From Dunaliella salina (lineage: Eukaryota; Chlorophyta; Chlorophyceae; Chlamydomonadales; Dunaliellaceae): 22,535 bases of DNA. Position 1 is the first letter of the stretch, and each line of letters opens with the position of its first letter. The stretch lies in NCBI GenBank assembly GCA_002284615.2, contig MU069895.1:158658-181192 (forward strand), read 5' to 3'. The translations under genes were made by a program, and so were the position numbers. The notes beneath the pieces are model-generated. The model was not told the DNA's origin. It saw only the letters and a program-made list of their open reading frames with translations, and did no database searches. Below, one piece after another: positions 8,959-17,545 of the stretch.

Positions 8959-9829
8959 GTACCTCCTCAGGCCCTGCACCATCTAGAATCCTGAGACTCG
9001 GTCTGCCACCGGTCTTGTGCTGTCAACCCTTGAGTGTTCTGGTCAAAGTAGAGGCTCGAGTATTTGTTTTGTTTTGGGCTGAACAGCACCACCATGCAGA
9101 CGTTGAAGCTTGGAGGCCAATGAGTCTCTGTAGCACTAGAGTTTGAAGCCTGCAAGGTGGGACACACGTACCGAAGTAGCCGCGGCTCCAACCCTTGTTT
9201 TCACCACCCAAACTAAAAACTGGACCCCATACTGGACCAAATTGGATGACAAACAGTGAATTGGGATCCCTGTAAGAAAACCATTGGAAGCTGAATAAGA
9301 AGAGTTGAATGGTGGTGAGGCACAGAATTTCAGACAATTCCCTTGAAGAAAATCCAGCACAAGGGGTGCCAAAAAGTGCAATGTTGACCTCATTTCCTGT
9401 TTTTGAATGTGCTGTACATTATCATCCTGTGGGGGTTCCAAACACCAAATTTAAAAAGCCCATTTTGGGGTGATCTGAGGCCAAAAGGGTAATTGGGGCC
9501 TTCCAATTTTAGCCATTCTTTTGAAGATGCAATTCTTTTATGAAGGATGGTTGGCATGGCCAGAATTCCAGAAACAAACATGAAAAAGAGCACAGAGTAC
9601 TCCTGGCAAAAAGGCCATTTGAACCCGTCTGAAGCTTTTCAGGGGTGCAGGGATCACACTCGTGTAAGATATTACGATTTGAGCGCAGTACAAAATTATG
9701 GGAATCCAAAATTTTCAGGAAATGTAACAAATGCTTACAGCATTGTTGGTGTGTGAAGCGAATGAGCGCTCATGATTGGTGTGCTGCGATGACAACGAAC
9801 CATGTGTGTTCCAAAGCCCATTTCTGCAG
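8959..9829. other. Unassigned sequence
   Basis: It contains a plus-strand open frame from 9547 (ATG) to 9756 with mixed composition (MARIPETNMKKSTEYSW, later YYDLSAVQNYGNPKF) and overlapping minus frames of similar length. No motif or convincing splice pair was found. It may be decayed transposon or intron. Confidence 0.35.
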
Positions 9830-9983
9830 CTCATACTCTGAGTCTGAGAGTAAACACACGGAGCAAAGGCATACTGGATCATCTGAACACAAAACTGTGA
9901 AGAGCATGTGCGTGGAGCACACGTTGCTGTGTATGGCTTATGAAGAGCACTTTCTCAAGCAACTTAATCAGATGAAGGCTTGA
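9830..9983 (+). CDS. Candidate terminal exon, unrecognised
   Basis: Follows an acceptor CCCATTTCTGCAG (9817-9829) and reads 1 nt plus 50 codons to a TGA at 9981-9983. It contains SYSESESKHTEQRHTGSSEH, CVEHTLLCMAYEE and the C-terminal HFLKQLNQMKA. The hydrophilic start and helical end look like an ordinary protein tail. It would converge on the minus-strand gene ending at 10200, 216 bp away. The upstream exon is not established; the open frame extends further left past the acceptor, so it may also be unspliced. Confidence 0.35.
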
Positions 9984-10199
9984 AGCAGCTTGTCGAACAG
10001 GTATTTTATTTCGTGTTTCATTAATAGATTTGTGTGTCTAGCTAAGGAGCAGACATGCAGCTAACAAAGCTGCCTATCCTTGAAATTTGCTCGTTGCTGC
10101 ATCTTGCGAAGAACACACTTGGGCACAATCTTTAAAGGAGCATGCATAGGAGCTTGCACTGGAAGAACACATCATCATTTTGGACAGACCACTCCTCCA
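9984..10199. other. Intergenic spacer between convergent 3' ends
   Basis: No repeat and no open frame of note. I see no clear polyadenylation signal for either neighbour. Confidence 0.4.
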
Positions 10200-10832
10200 T
10201 TAGCAACCCACCCGCATCCATCCCTTGTAACACTTCAGTAGCTCCCCGTAGTATTCACCCTCGCTGCACACAGTCCTAGCCAGGGAGCTGCCCCAGTCAC
10301 TGCCGCGCTGAATGCACTGCTCCTTCACATGGTTGCGCCAATCACTTGGAGAGAAAACGGTGCGGATGCGCTCAGGCAGCTCATGGTACTGCGGGCAAGC
10401 ATGTGGCTTAAAGAGTTAAAAATATGTACGTGCGCAAAGGGAAAAGTGGATGTCGTGGCCTCCTTGTGTGTGTGTTTGTGTGCGTGTGTGTGTGTGTNNN
10501 NNNNNNNNNNNNNNNNNNNNNNNNNNNNNNNNNNNNNNNNNNNNNNNNNNNNNNNNNNNNNNNNNNNNNNNNNNNNNNNNNNNNNNNNNNNNNNNNNNNN
10601 NNNNNNNNNNNNNNNNNNNNNNNNNNNNNNNNNNNNNNNNNNNNNNNNNNNNNNNNNNNNNNNNNNNNNNNNNNNNNNNNNNNNNNNNNNNNNNNNNNNN
10701 NNNNNNNNNNNNNNNNNNNNNNNNNNNNNNNNNNNNNNNNNNNNNNNNNNNNNNNNNNNNNNNNNNNNNNNNNNNNNNNNNNNNNNNNNNNNNNNNNNNN
10801 NNNNNNNNNNNNNNNNNNNNNNNNNNNNNNNN

Positions 10833-10868
<36 letters not shown>

Positions 10869-11682
10869 CATGCATTTGAAGACAAATTCTCTCTTTTTAC
10901 GTTGAAACATGCTTCCAAGCATCACACTCAAGTAAAGGACCTTTACCATTCAGTCAAAGGCAACCAAATCGCACCTGTCGCCCCGATGCGATGGCCTTTC
11001 TGACGTACTCCTCATAAACCATCCTAAGCACACCATCGATTGACCTGTAATTTTTTTATTCCTTTCTCCGTCACAGAGGATGCCACGGCTGTTTGAGAAA
11101 GAAACCTAGACTAGAGAAAAGAGAGAGTACAGCATGCCCAAGCAATCCTTAGATGTAGATTTTGTACTTTCAAGAAGAGACATCAGCAGGCAAGGCTTGC
11201 TCCCACGCTGCTTGTGTGCTTTCATCTAATTTAATAGTATCTGGGGTACACACATGTTGACCAAAGGAAGTATACAGATGTGTGCAGTCCGAATCTGTGT
11301 TGGATCGTAAGGTCCCTTGCTGCTTGTGTGCCTTCCTCAAAGCCTTGACCGTTTCACTTGCCTTTGCAGTCCAAGCGCAGGTGGAGGGTCCACTGAACTC
11401 CTGCTGTTTGCCTTATTGATTCTCTCATTCATTTTGGGATTTGTCTTTGAGGTAGGGTTCCTCGGGTGGAGTGAATGCAATACGCAATGCAGTTCCTCGG
11501 GTGGAGTGAATGCAATGCAATGTGTGTGTGTGTGTGCGCAAAACCTGCCCAATGCTCAGGTTCCCATCCGGCTGAGTGATCTTCCCATGCATGCAGGATG
11601 CCAAGGTTGCTGTGTCTGTCTTTTTTGGCGGCGCGGTAAGGGCTTGCAGCTTATGGTCAAACAAGTGTTTTTTTGCCTGCAT
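10200..11682 (-). CDS. Spliced gene for an unrecognised ~196-residue Cys-containing protein
   Basis: Proposed exons on the minus strand are 11682-11545 (ATG at 11682), 11400-11207, 11044-10975 and 10388-10200, ending in TAA. Phases agree at every junction (0/0, 2/2, 0/0) and the total of 591 nt is 197 codons. Splice signals in gene orientation are CAG|GTTTTG...CAGCAG|GAG, GC|GTGGGA...TTACAG|G, and CAG|GTGCGA...CCCGCAG|TAC. In-frame stops flank the open stretches, so the splices are needed. Peptide landmarks by my numbering are GKITQPDGNLSIGQ (33-46), SETVKALRKAHKQQG (61-75), DGVLRMVYEEYVRKA (114-128), YHELPERIRTVFSP (135-148), DWRNHVKEQC (150-159) and YYGELLKCYKGWM (180-192). Cysteines in the last exon are at 159, 175, 187 and 196 (X15, X11, X8). 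I see no signal peptide or membrane span and recognise no family. The start is uncertain: the frame stays open back to a TAG at 11754-11752, so an upstream exon is possible. The intron 10974-10389 holds the TG tract and the assembly gap. Confidence 0.66.
10463..10868. repeat. (TG)n microsatellite broken by an assembly gap
   Basis: TG repeat enters the gap on the left (about 10463-10497) and leaves it on the right (10833-10868). The gap of 335 unknown bases at 10498-10832 is therefore most likely more TG repeat of uncertain true length. It lies in the last intron of the minus-strand gene. Confidence 0.93.
11457..11525. repeat. 35-bp tandem duplication
   Basis: GTTCCTCGGGTGGAGTGAAT followed by GCAAT starts at 11457 and again at 11492. 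It lies in the first intron of the minus-strand gene model and runs into a short TG run. Confidence 0.85.
11598..11635 (+). CDS. Possible 5' exon of the nitroreductase gene (conflicting)
   Basis: An ATG at 11598 (the first in its frame after a TGA at 11577-11579) opens 12 codons plus 2 nt, MPRLLCLSFLAA, up to a strong donor CG|GTAAGG. Phase 2 matches the acceptor at 12058 (AAATGCAG|G), giving an Arg at the junction and a Leu/Arg/Ser/Ala-rich, acid-free leader that could be a transit peptide. Against it, the same bases are antisense to the first exon of the minus-strand gene model, and a phase match has a one-in-three chance of arising randomly. Without it, the nitroreductase start is undefined. 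Confidence 0.35.
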
Positions 11683-12058
11683 CACATCAGGTTGTTGGGG
11701 TACATACACTCGCCTTGCTTCACAATCTCTCAATGCCTCTTTTGAGCGCCCCTATGTAGCGTTTTTAATGTGTCCTTGCCTCAACACCGCACTCTCAGGT
11801 GTTATGGGTTGCATTCAAGACGACCTCAAAAGTGGAGCCTCAGCCCTCTGACGCGAGGTGCGCGCTTGAGCATGTGTGCAATCAAGCAGGGAACAGTGCT
11901 CTCCTTAAACTTTATTGCACAGTGCCAAATTGATACCAAAATAAGTTGAGCAAAAGGCGTCTGCACAGCCTAGGGCCATCATCAATCTTTACTCAGCAGC
12001 CCAGGAGTGGCAGCCCCTGTGTTGATCAACCCCTCTGTGCACCTCTTCCAAAATGCAG

Positions 12059-12491
12059 GAATCCCCCCTCTATTGCCCTGACCCAGCTGCCGGCCCGTCA
12101 AGAGCCTCTCCCTTCTGCTGAAGCAACCTTGGCCTTGATCAAGAGCCAACGCTCCTTTCCACCCGGGGATTACAATGGACAGAAATTGAGCCGGCCTCAG
12201 GTGTGAAGTGCACTGTTTTTCAGACTGGACTGGTATGGTTAGGCACCTTAATTGCTTGAGCTAAGCTGCCCCTGCAGGGTCAGGTACAGCTATGGAAACC
12301 CTTCCCTTTCCTCTCCTCAGCTGAAGGTAGGTCTCATGTCATTGCAAGCGACCACACATGCTCCTGTGGTGTCAATCACTGGAAGGCCCGATCAGGAGAA
12401 TCCAAAATTAAGTAAACAGTTTCCAAGAATAGGACCTCCCCTTTGTTCTTCTCCACATCCCACCACCTTGTTCTTTTCAGACAGGAAAACC

Positions 12492-12568
<77 letters not shown>

Positions 12569-15500
12569 GGTGTGGGTGGGTGGGGGGGGGGGGTTGCGTG
12601 TGGGGGGGGGGGGGGGGGGGGGGGGGGGTTACTTGTCAATGCACTCCTTTCAAACACTGGCCAAAAGGGCAATCACATTGGCAAAAAGGAAGGTAGGATT
12701 TTTTTTTGGCGTGTATGCCTACGCGGGCATCCGCGCGATTCAAACTCCTGACCTCCTGAGTGGTTGGCACATGTCCAGACAGTCCAAGTGACTGTACTCC
12801 ACCGTTTCTTGGCGACATTTCATTGGCAACATTACATTAGCAAAAACTGGACACGACATTGACGACATTACATTGGCAACATTAATTAGCAAAAACTAGA
12901 CATTATATTGGCGACGTTACATTGGCAAAATCCTTACATTGGCAAAATCCTCACATTGGCAATATCGCATCAGCAAAAACGCACAAAGGAGACGATATGA
13001 GGCTTGCACGTAGGCAATACCAGGCAGAGGAGGCATTGACACAGACATTGACCCCCAGAGAGGTTGCAATCACTTCAGCAATCACGAGAGCATGTGTGGC
13101 TTTACCTGAGCCTCAGACCAGGCAGTGTTCCACATGCTTCTGTGCAGTTGGAGATGCTGCTTGAGGCTAGCAATTGGGCACCAACACTCAACCTGACGCA
13201 GCCTTGGAGATTCGTGGTGCTGGGGGGCAGCTCCAAAACTGAGTTTGAGCAGCTGGCGGTCCAGATGGTGGAAAAGTACACAGAGGTGTGGGAAAAACGA
13301 AGACTTGAAAACCTCTTCCATTCTTATCTCCACGAATGCTTACAAAAACAGCCCACAGTGCCTGAAGAGTCCATGAGATTTCTCACAACGGCGACAATTG
13401 AAGAATGTCACCTAAGCGTAGCTGTTATAAAAAGCCACATAAGACCAGCATTCAAATATGCAGCAAAGTGCATTGTACTGGTATGAGAGAGCCAGTTTAC
13501 AATGGAAATCACATGATGCCAGACGCGCTCTGCTACGATTTTGATGCTTGCCAGCCAGATGTATGGTTTCCCTAGATGTGCTTTTGCTGCCCTGCGCTGT
13601 GCCTTCCAATTGAATGACTGGTCTGTCTCTTTTCATGGCTCGCAATGATTATGCTGCCTCGTAACATGCCTTTCAATGACGTGGATGATTGGGCTGTCTT
13701 GAATTGTGCTTTTGAATGATAAGGCTGTCTTGTATTGTAACTGCAAACGATAGTGCTGTCTTCTGTCCCGCCTTTAAATGTCTGGTCTGTCTCGGAACAT
13801 GTCACTTTGAATGTTTTTGGTAATTGGGCTGCCTCATATCACCCTTTTGAATGATTGGGCTGCCTCTTGTCGTGCCTTTGAATGATTGGGCTGCCTCATA
13901 TCACCCTTTTGAATGATTGGGCTGCCTCTTGTCGTGCCTTTGAATGATTGGGCTATTTTATGTCATGCCTTTAAACAAATGAAATGCTCACGATGTGCTT
14001 CAAAATGGTACTACCGCCATATCATGCCTTGCAATGTTTATTGCTGCCCCTCATCATGCCTGCCCCTCTCACCTGCACATACCCATACTTCGGTGCTGGT
14101 TCAGCCAAGAGAGCAGGCGGCCAAGGCCGCTGAGCACGTGAGAGTGAAGGCCGCCACGGCCTGGCCTCTGGTGAGTTTTTTGGCTGACTTGTTGTGAATG
14201 GATGGGTGCCATGAATATTCTATCTGGTCATACTGTTGCTCACACCGTTCCCTTTTTGTGGATTCATGATGTGGATGCCATGAACATCCAGTCTTGACAT
14301 CCTCTTGCTAACACTCTTCCCTTATGAATTTGCAATGTGGATGCCATGAGCATCCATTCTTGACATCCTCACACTTTTCCAGACACTTTTCCCTTGATGT
14401 GAATTCATGATGGATAGGTGCCATGAACGTCCAGTCTTGTCGTACTGTTGCTTGCACGTTCCCCATACCACCTGAGAGCTCAGGCGCTGAGCTGCGGTTG
14501 CCTTTTCTGCTGACTCATGTGAGCTGCTCTGTTTCTTCCTTCTCCACCAACTGGGTCGTCGAATCATTTGGTCTTGCGAGGCCTGGCTTGTCATAAAGAT
14601 CCTCCTCAACTGCTGCTGCCATGGTCTAAATGCTTTTGAAGCTGACCCATTTGAGCTGCTTTGTTTCTTCAGCGACCCCTTGAGATGCAGAGCCCCACCA
14701 GCATGATTCACTGCAGCTCCCAATGGGCTAGAACACGAACACCCGGGCTCTGGCTGCTGTACGGCCAGTGGGCACAAACCTTACATTCCACGATTCTGGG
14801 GTGCAATGATGACAGCATTGTACGGAATTGAACCTCTTTTCCTGCTGCTTGTGCAGGTTTCTCACTACTTGGCAATCATCCTCTCACCTTGCCCTTCCAA
14901 TCCAGGTGCATAAAATAGGATAGGTTAGGATAGTGTTACAAACCTGTACCTGCCAACATGGGCAGCTCAGCTGAAGCAGAAAAAGTCATTAACCAAACAA
15001 AACCAAACTCGAGTACAAATGTCAACCGAAAATGGTAAGGTACACAGGCAACCTTTTGTATAGGCAGCTGTCCGGCTGGTCGGTGGTGGCATTGCTGTGA
15101 AAAGCTCAGATCATTGGCAAGGAAGGACAGAATCAGATGTGAAAAGAAAAGAAGAACTACACAGGCAGTGGAAATACTCCCCACACAAGCGAAACTGTGT
15201 TTGAAGAGAAGTTTTTTCATTCAGGTGTTCTCAATTGTATGAAAATTGATGCGTGCTTCCATAGTGGCAACAGGACCTCTGGTGAGGCCACTGCTACCTT
15301 GCTAGCCTGCTAGCTTGTTAGTTAGTGGACCTTCCCTTGATGCACGCGGCCTCTGGCTTGCGTAGGCTTTACTTTTCTTTTTCTCTTTCAAGGAGCTAGA
15401 TCTCTGCCTCCAGGTCCTTGCTGTTGGTGTAGGTGTTGTCTTGATGCTTGCATGCAATTCTGGCAAGGTTGTTTGGGAACCACCTCTGCCCTGTGCTTGT

Positions 15501-15755
15501 AATAACCCTTCAGATCCCCATTAGCCTCCTCTCAAACCTTGTGGTGGAGGAGACTCATGGCTCTTTTGCGCCAATAAGTCTTCTTTTCCTGAAGAGATAC
15601 ATGGGAAATCTGCCTGCCTAATGCTTCCATCTTTCTTTCTCTTCTGCAGAGTGGGAAGATCTAGCATCGGTGGCATGTGCTGTCCAAAATATTGGCTTAC
15701 AGGCCACTGCAATGGGGATAGCTGGTGCGTGCATTGTGTTTGGGGTTGCGCGCGC

Positions 15756-15845
<90 letters not shown>

Positions 15846-17013
15846 ATATATAGGGCATATATACATATGTAACAATAATGGCATATATACGCCCACACCT
15901 CAATCCATTTTGGAGAAAAAAATGAAAATATCAATATTTAGGTGCCAGAATATGTATGTGCTTAAGCATGTACATGTGTACGTATCCATATGTATCATAT
16001 TTGAAAAACCTATGTACGGGATCGGCCAATCCGATGAGCATGTGGACTCTTAGGGGTTGTCAGGTGGCAGACTCCTTTTAGGACGTTTGGAATTTTGTGA
16101 TACACCCCTCTTCGACACGCTTGAACTTTTGCAAGGGTTTATGGTTTAGAGTGTAAGAGGGGTTGACGGCTTATGAGTGTTTGACTCCTTCATTCTCTGT
16201 AAGCAGGAAGCTGCTGGGTTCACTCCCTCTGCTAAAGCTGTGCTTGTTCCATCCCGCCCTTAACTGGCTGCCCAACATATCTGATGTTGTCCCACAGGAT
16301 ATTGGACAAGCTGGGAGGCTGTGGCCAGGGATGCACAGGAAATGCGGGAATTTCTAGGGCTCACGGAGCCAAAGGTGCGGTGTCGAGGGGATTTGCACAG
16401 TCAGTTCAAACAGAGCTCATTTTCAGAGACCAAACGTAATGTTTTACTCGGACGGACAAAAGTGTGATCCATCCCCAGGACCAAGGGTGCACTTGTAGGT
16501 GCTCATTTGCCTGCGCTGCACCCCAAGAAACTGAGCAGACATTATGCTAGCACCATGATCAGACTCTTGTTTTTGGTTTCCCCACAAATGCTGTGGGGAA
16601 TGAATGAAATGAAATCTGTGCTTTTCAAGAGCCGTACCAGCACTTTCACTCAATTCTGATCATGCTTCTTTCAGTGACCGTGAAACTGGGCACCTACATG
16701 TCTCCTCTTGAGCCTGTAGGTGATCGTAACTTCCGTGAATTGCCGTAAGGTTTCCACTGAACCTTTGCTTCACATTGAACCTACGCGCAATATTTTTTCT
16801 AAATGGTCTGGTTGCAGGCCTCTGTCTTTCCGCTCAGCTGCCCTTGTACGCGGATAAAGCCATGTGTAGGCGCTTAAAGCAATGCAACCTACCCTTACCT
16901 TGCCTGTGCAGGATCGGTGCTTGGGGCTCTACTGCCTTGGCTTCAGTGATAGGAGCGCAGGGTATCGCAGCTCAAGAGGCACTGTTCAAGAGAAGGTCCA
17001 GTGGCGGCTGTAG
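12059..17013 (+). CDS. FMN-dependent nitroreductase-family oxidoreductase, multi-exon
   Basis: Exons are 12059-12200, 13148-13285, 14105-14170, 14857-14905, 15650-15724, 16298-16374 and 16912-17013 (TAG). All phases match: 0, 0, 0, 1, 1, 0. Donors are GTGTGA, GTGTGG, GTGAGT, GTGCAT, GTGCGT and GTGCGG; acceptors end CAG. With the tentative exon at 11598 the protein is 228 residues, close to the family's usual ~180-230. Landmarks by that numbering are IKSQRSFPPGDYNGQKLSR (40-58, the N-terminal FMN-phosphate arginine region, usually RRS but QRS here), NWAPT (69-73), QPWRFVVLGG (78-87), VSHYLAI (129-135), WEDLASVACAVQN (146-158), AGYWTSWEAVARD (169-181), REFLGL (187-192), DRCLGLYCLGF (196-206) and SRGTVQEKVQWRL (216-228). 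These follow the order of the bacterial YdjA-like nitroreductase fold from memory. Such proteins are dimers that use FMN and NAD(P)H; the substrate here is unknown. Exon 13148 could instead run to a GTATGA donor at 13481, but the shorter form fits the family better. The 5' boundary of the first listed exon (12059 versus 12087) is not certain. Confidence 0.88.
12493..12628. repeat. (TG)34 followed by G-triplet and poly-G runs
   Basis: TG repeat at 12493-12560 passes into GGGTGGGTGGGTGTGGGTGG and then a 12-G run (12582-12593). After TTGCGTGT comes a 27-G run (12602-12628). The plus strand is the nitroreductase sense strand, so the transcript would carry the G-runs. The exact length of the poly-G in the assembly is doubtful. 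Confidence 0.9.
12811..12985. repeat. ~50-bp tandem repeat of GGCGACATTACATTGGCAAC
   Basis: Units start GGCGAC or GACGAC at 12811, 12861 and 12910 (periods 50 and 49) with CATTGGCAA and TTAGCAAAAACT(G/A)GA in each. The third unit breaks down into a 17-bp repeat, ACATTGGCAAAATCCT(T/C), at about 12918-12960. It is intronic. Confidence 0.85.
13286..14104 (+). other. Nitroreductase intron carrying a 31-bp minisatellite
   Basis: An 819-bp intron, GTGTGG...GGTTCAG. Between about 13585 and 14060, degenerate ~31-bp units of the form TTTGAATGATTGGGCTGCCT plus CTTGTCGTGCC repeat. At 13829-13952 they form an alternating two-type array (starts 13829, 13860, 13891 and 13922): types with CATATCACCC and CTTGTCGTG alternate, making a 62-bp higher-order unit. 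Confidence 0.8.
14171..14856 (+). other. Nitroreductase intron with ~70-bp tandem repeat
   Basis: A 686-bp intron, GTGAGT...TTGTGCAG. TGCCATGAA(C/T)-marked units of about 70 bp occur at 14207, 14276, 14342 and 14419, with CATCCAGTCTTGACATCCTC-like segments. A later pair of GAGCTGCT(C/T)TGTTTCTTC segments near 14520 and 14657 is a separate duplication. Confidence 0.75.
14906..15649 (+). other. Nitroreductase intron containing pieces of dispersed repeats
   Basis: A 744-bp intron, GTGCAT...CTTCTGCAG. Bases 15284-15390 match 19043-19135 in the same orientation (GAGGCCACTGCTA, GCTAGCTTGTTAGT, ACGCGGCCTCTGGC, TGCGTAG). In the 19043 copy this sequence adjoins a LINE tail. Bases about 15515-15600, read on the minus strand, match 18018-18116 (AAGAGCC, CCTCCACCACAAGGT, GGCTAATGGGGATCTG). 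Mobile-element fragments have therefore landed in this intron. Confidence 0.7.
15725..16297 (+). other. Nitroreductase intron with a long alternating purine-pyrimidine tract
   Basis: A 573-bp intron, GTGCGT...CCCACAG. The tract at 15747-15843 begins 23 bp inside the 5' splice site and is described separately. The remainder has AT-rich TATATA and ATACATATG segments and no other feature. Confidence 0.8.
15747..15843. repeat. (CG)11(TG)36 alternating tract, potential Z-DNA
   Basis: A 97-bp run with strict alternation of pyrimidine and purine: a TG step, eleven CG units (15749-15770), then TG units to 15842. It is followed by TATATA and ACATATG sequence. CG and TG alternation is the classical Z-forming composition. 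Seen directly; the structure in the cell is inferred. Confidence 0.92.
16375..16911 (+). other. Last intron of the nitroreductase gene
   Basis: 537 bp, GTGCGG...CTGTGCAG. It is unique-looking sequence without tandem repeats. Its minus-strand open frame (16444-16653) shows no motif. Confidence 0.8.
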
Positions 17014-17227
17014 CGCATACAATCTTTGTCGAGGTGTCTCATTCTTCAAAATGATATCAAGTAATCAACTCCAGCTGCTGCTGTCACGGCTGTATGCCTT
17101 CAGTGTTTTGGGGTGAATCTGAAATGTTTTTTTGGGGGGACCATGTTGAAAGCTGCACAATCGCTGGTGGTCGACATGGCAGGTTCTGATGGGCCTGTCC
17201 TCAAACACAGAGAAGAAGGATGGTCAT
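17014..17227 (+). other. Probable 3' untranslated region and spacer
   Basis: Sequence after the nitroreductase stop. I cannot fix a polyadenylation site. An AATAAA lies at about 17272 inside the following repeat, and another at about 17880. Confidence 0.4.
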
Positions 17228-17545
17228 AAGGCAACATGGCGACTTGAGGTGTCCGACTTGCGTTGTCAGGAATAAAATAAAGGAAGCTTGTTGGCACAGG
17301 GAAATCTCCATGCATCGATTAAGAAAAACAAAATGCATTGGCTCAACAGGGTACTTGTTTCCCTCCACCGCAAAGCAGAGATGAGCATAAAGGAAACATG
17401 GCAACTTGAGGTGCCCGACTTGAGTCATGAGAAAAAAAAAAGGAAGCTTGAAGGCAGAAATAGTTCCCTTGCATGGACTAGGAGAAGAAAATTCATTGGC
17501 TCGACAGAGTAGTTAATTCCCTCCACCGCATAGCAGATGAGCAGA
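17228..17545. repeat. 162-bp tandem repeat, two units
   Basis: AAGG(C/A)AACATGG(C/A)(G/A)ACTTGAGGT starts near 17228 and 17390 (period 162). Each unit contains CCGACTTG, AGGAAGCTTG, CCATG plus GATTA or GACTA, GAAAA, CATTGGCTC(A/G)ACAG and TCCCTCCACCGCA. A third, degenerate relative lies at about 17960-18116 (CATTGGCTTATAAAGAGCC, CCTCCACCACAAGG). Confidence 0.82.

Larger units (their letters stand above)
12201..13147 (+). other. Intron of the nitroreductase gene with TG, G-run and 50-bp repeats
   Basis: A 947-bp intron, GTGTGA...TTCTGTGCAG, containing three different repeat classes described separately. Its reading frames on both strands are low complexity. An open stretch at 12922-13062 resembles a nitroreductase N-terminus by chance, but the exon ending at 12200 is the better match. 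Confidence 0.8.

Noticed and set aside
11317..11745. 142-codon plus-strand open frame with a hydrophobic stretch
   Set aside because: Antisense to the better supported minus-strand exons and includes a 35-bp duplication and a TG run. No recognisable protein.
12725..12806. tRNA-like or SINE pol III box (GAGTTTGAATC on the minus strand)
   Set aside because: It resembles a B box, but the surrounding T stem does not pair and no convincing A box or tRNA fold is present.
12997..13062. Possible nitroreductase first exon (MRLARRQYQAEE...TLTPRE) before a GTTGCA donor
   Set aside because: Phase fits the exon at 13148, and the RR and PRE spacing looks right. However, the exon ending at 12200 (IKSQRSFPPGDYNGQKLSR) matches the family much better with a better donor, and both cannot encode the same segment.
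13286..13486. Extension of the nitroreductase exon to the stop at 13486 or the GTATGA donor at 13481
   Set aside because: The extra ~65 residues do not fit the family. Splicing at 13286 into 14105 and 14857 restores the expected helix and VSHYLAI strand.
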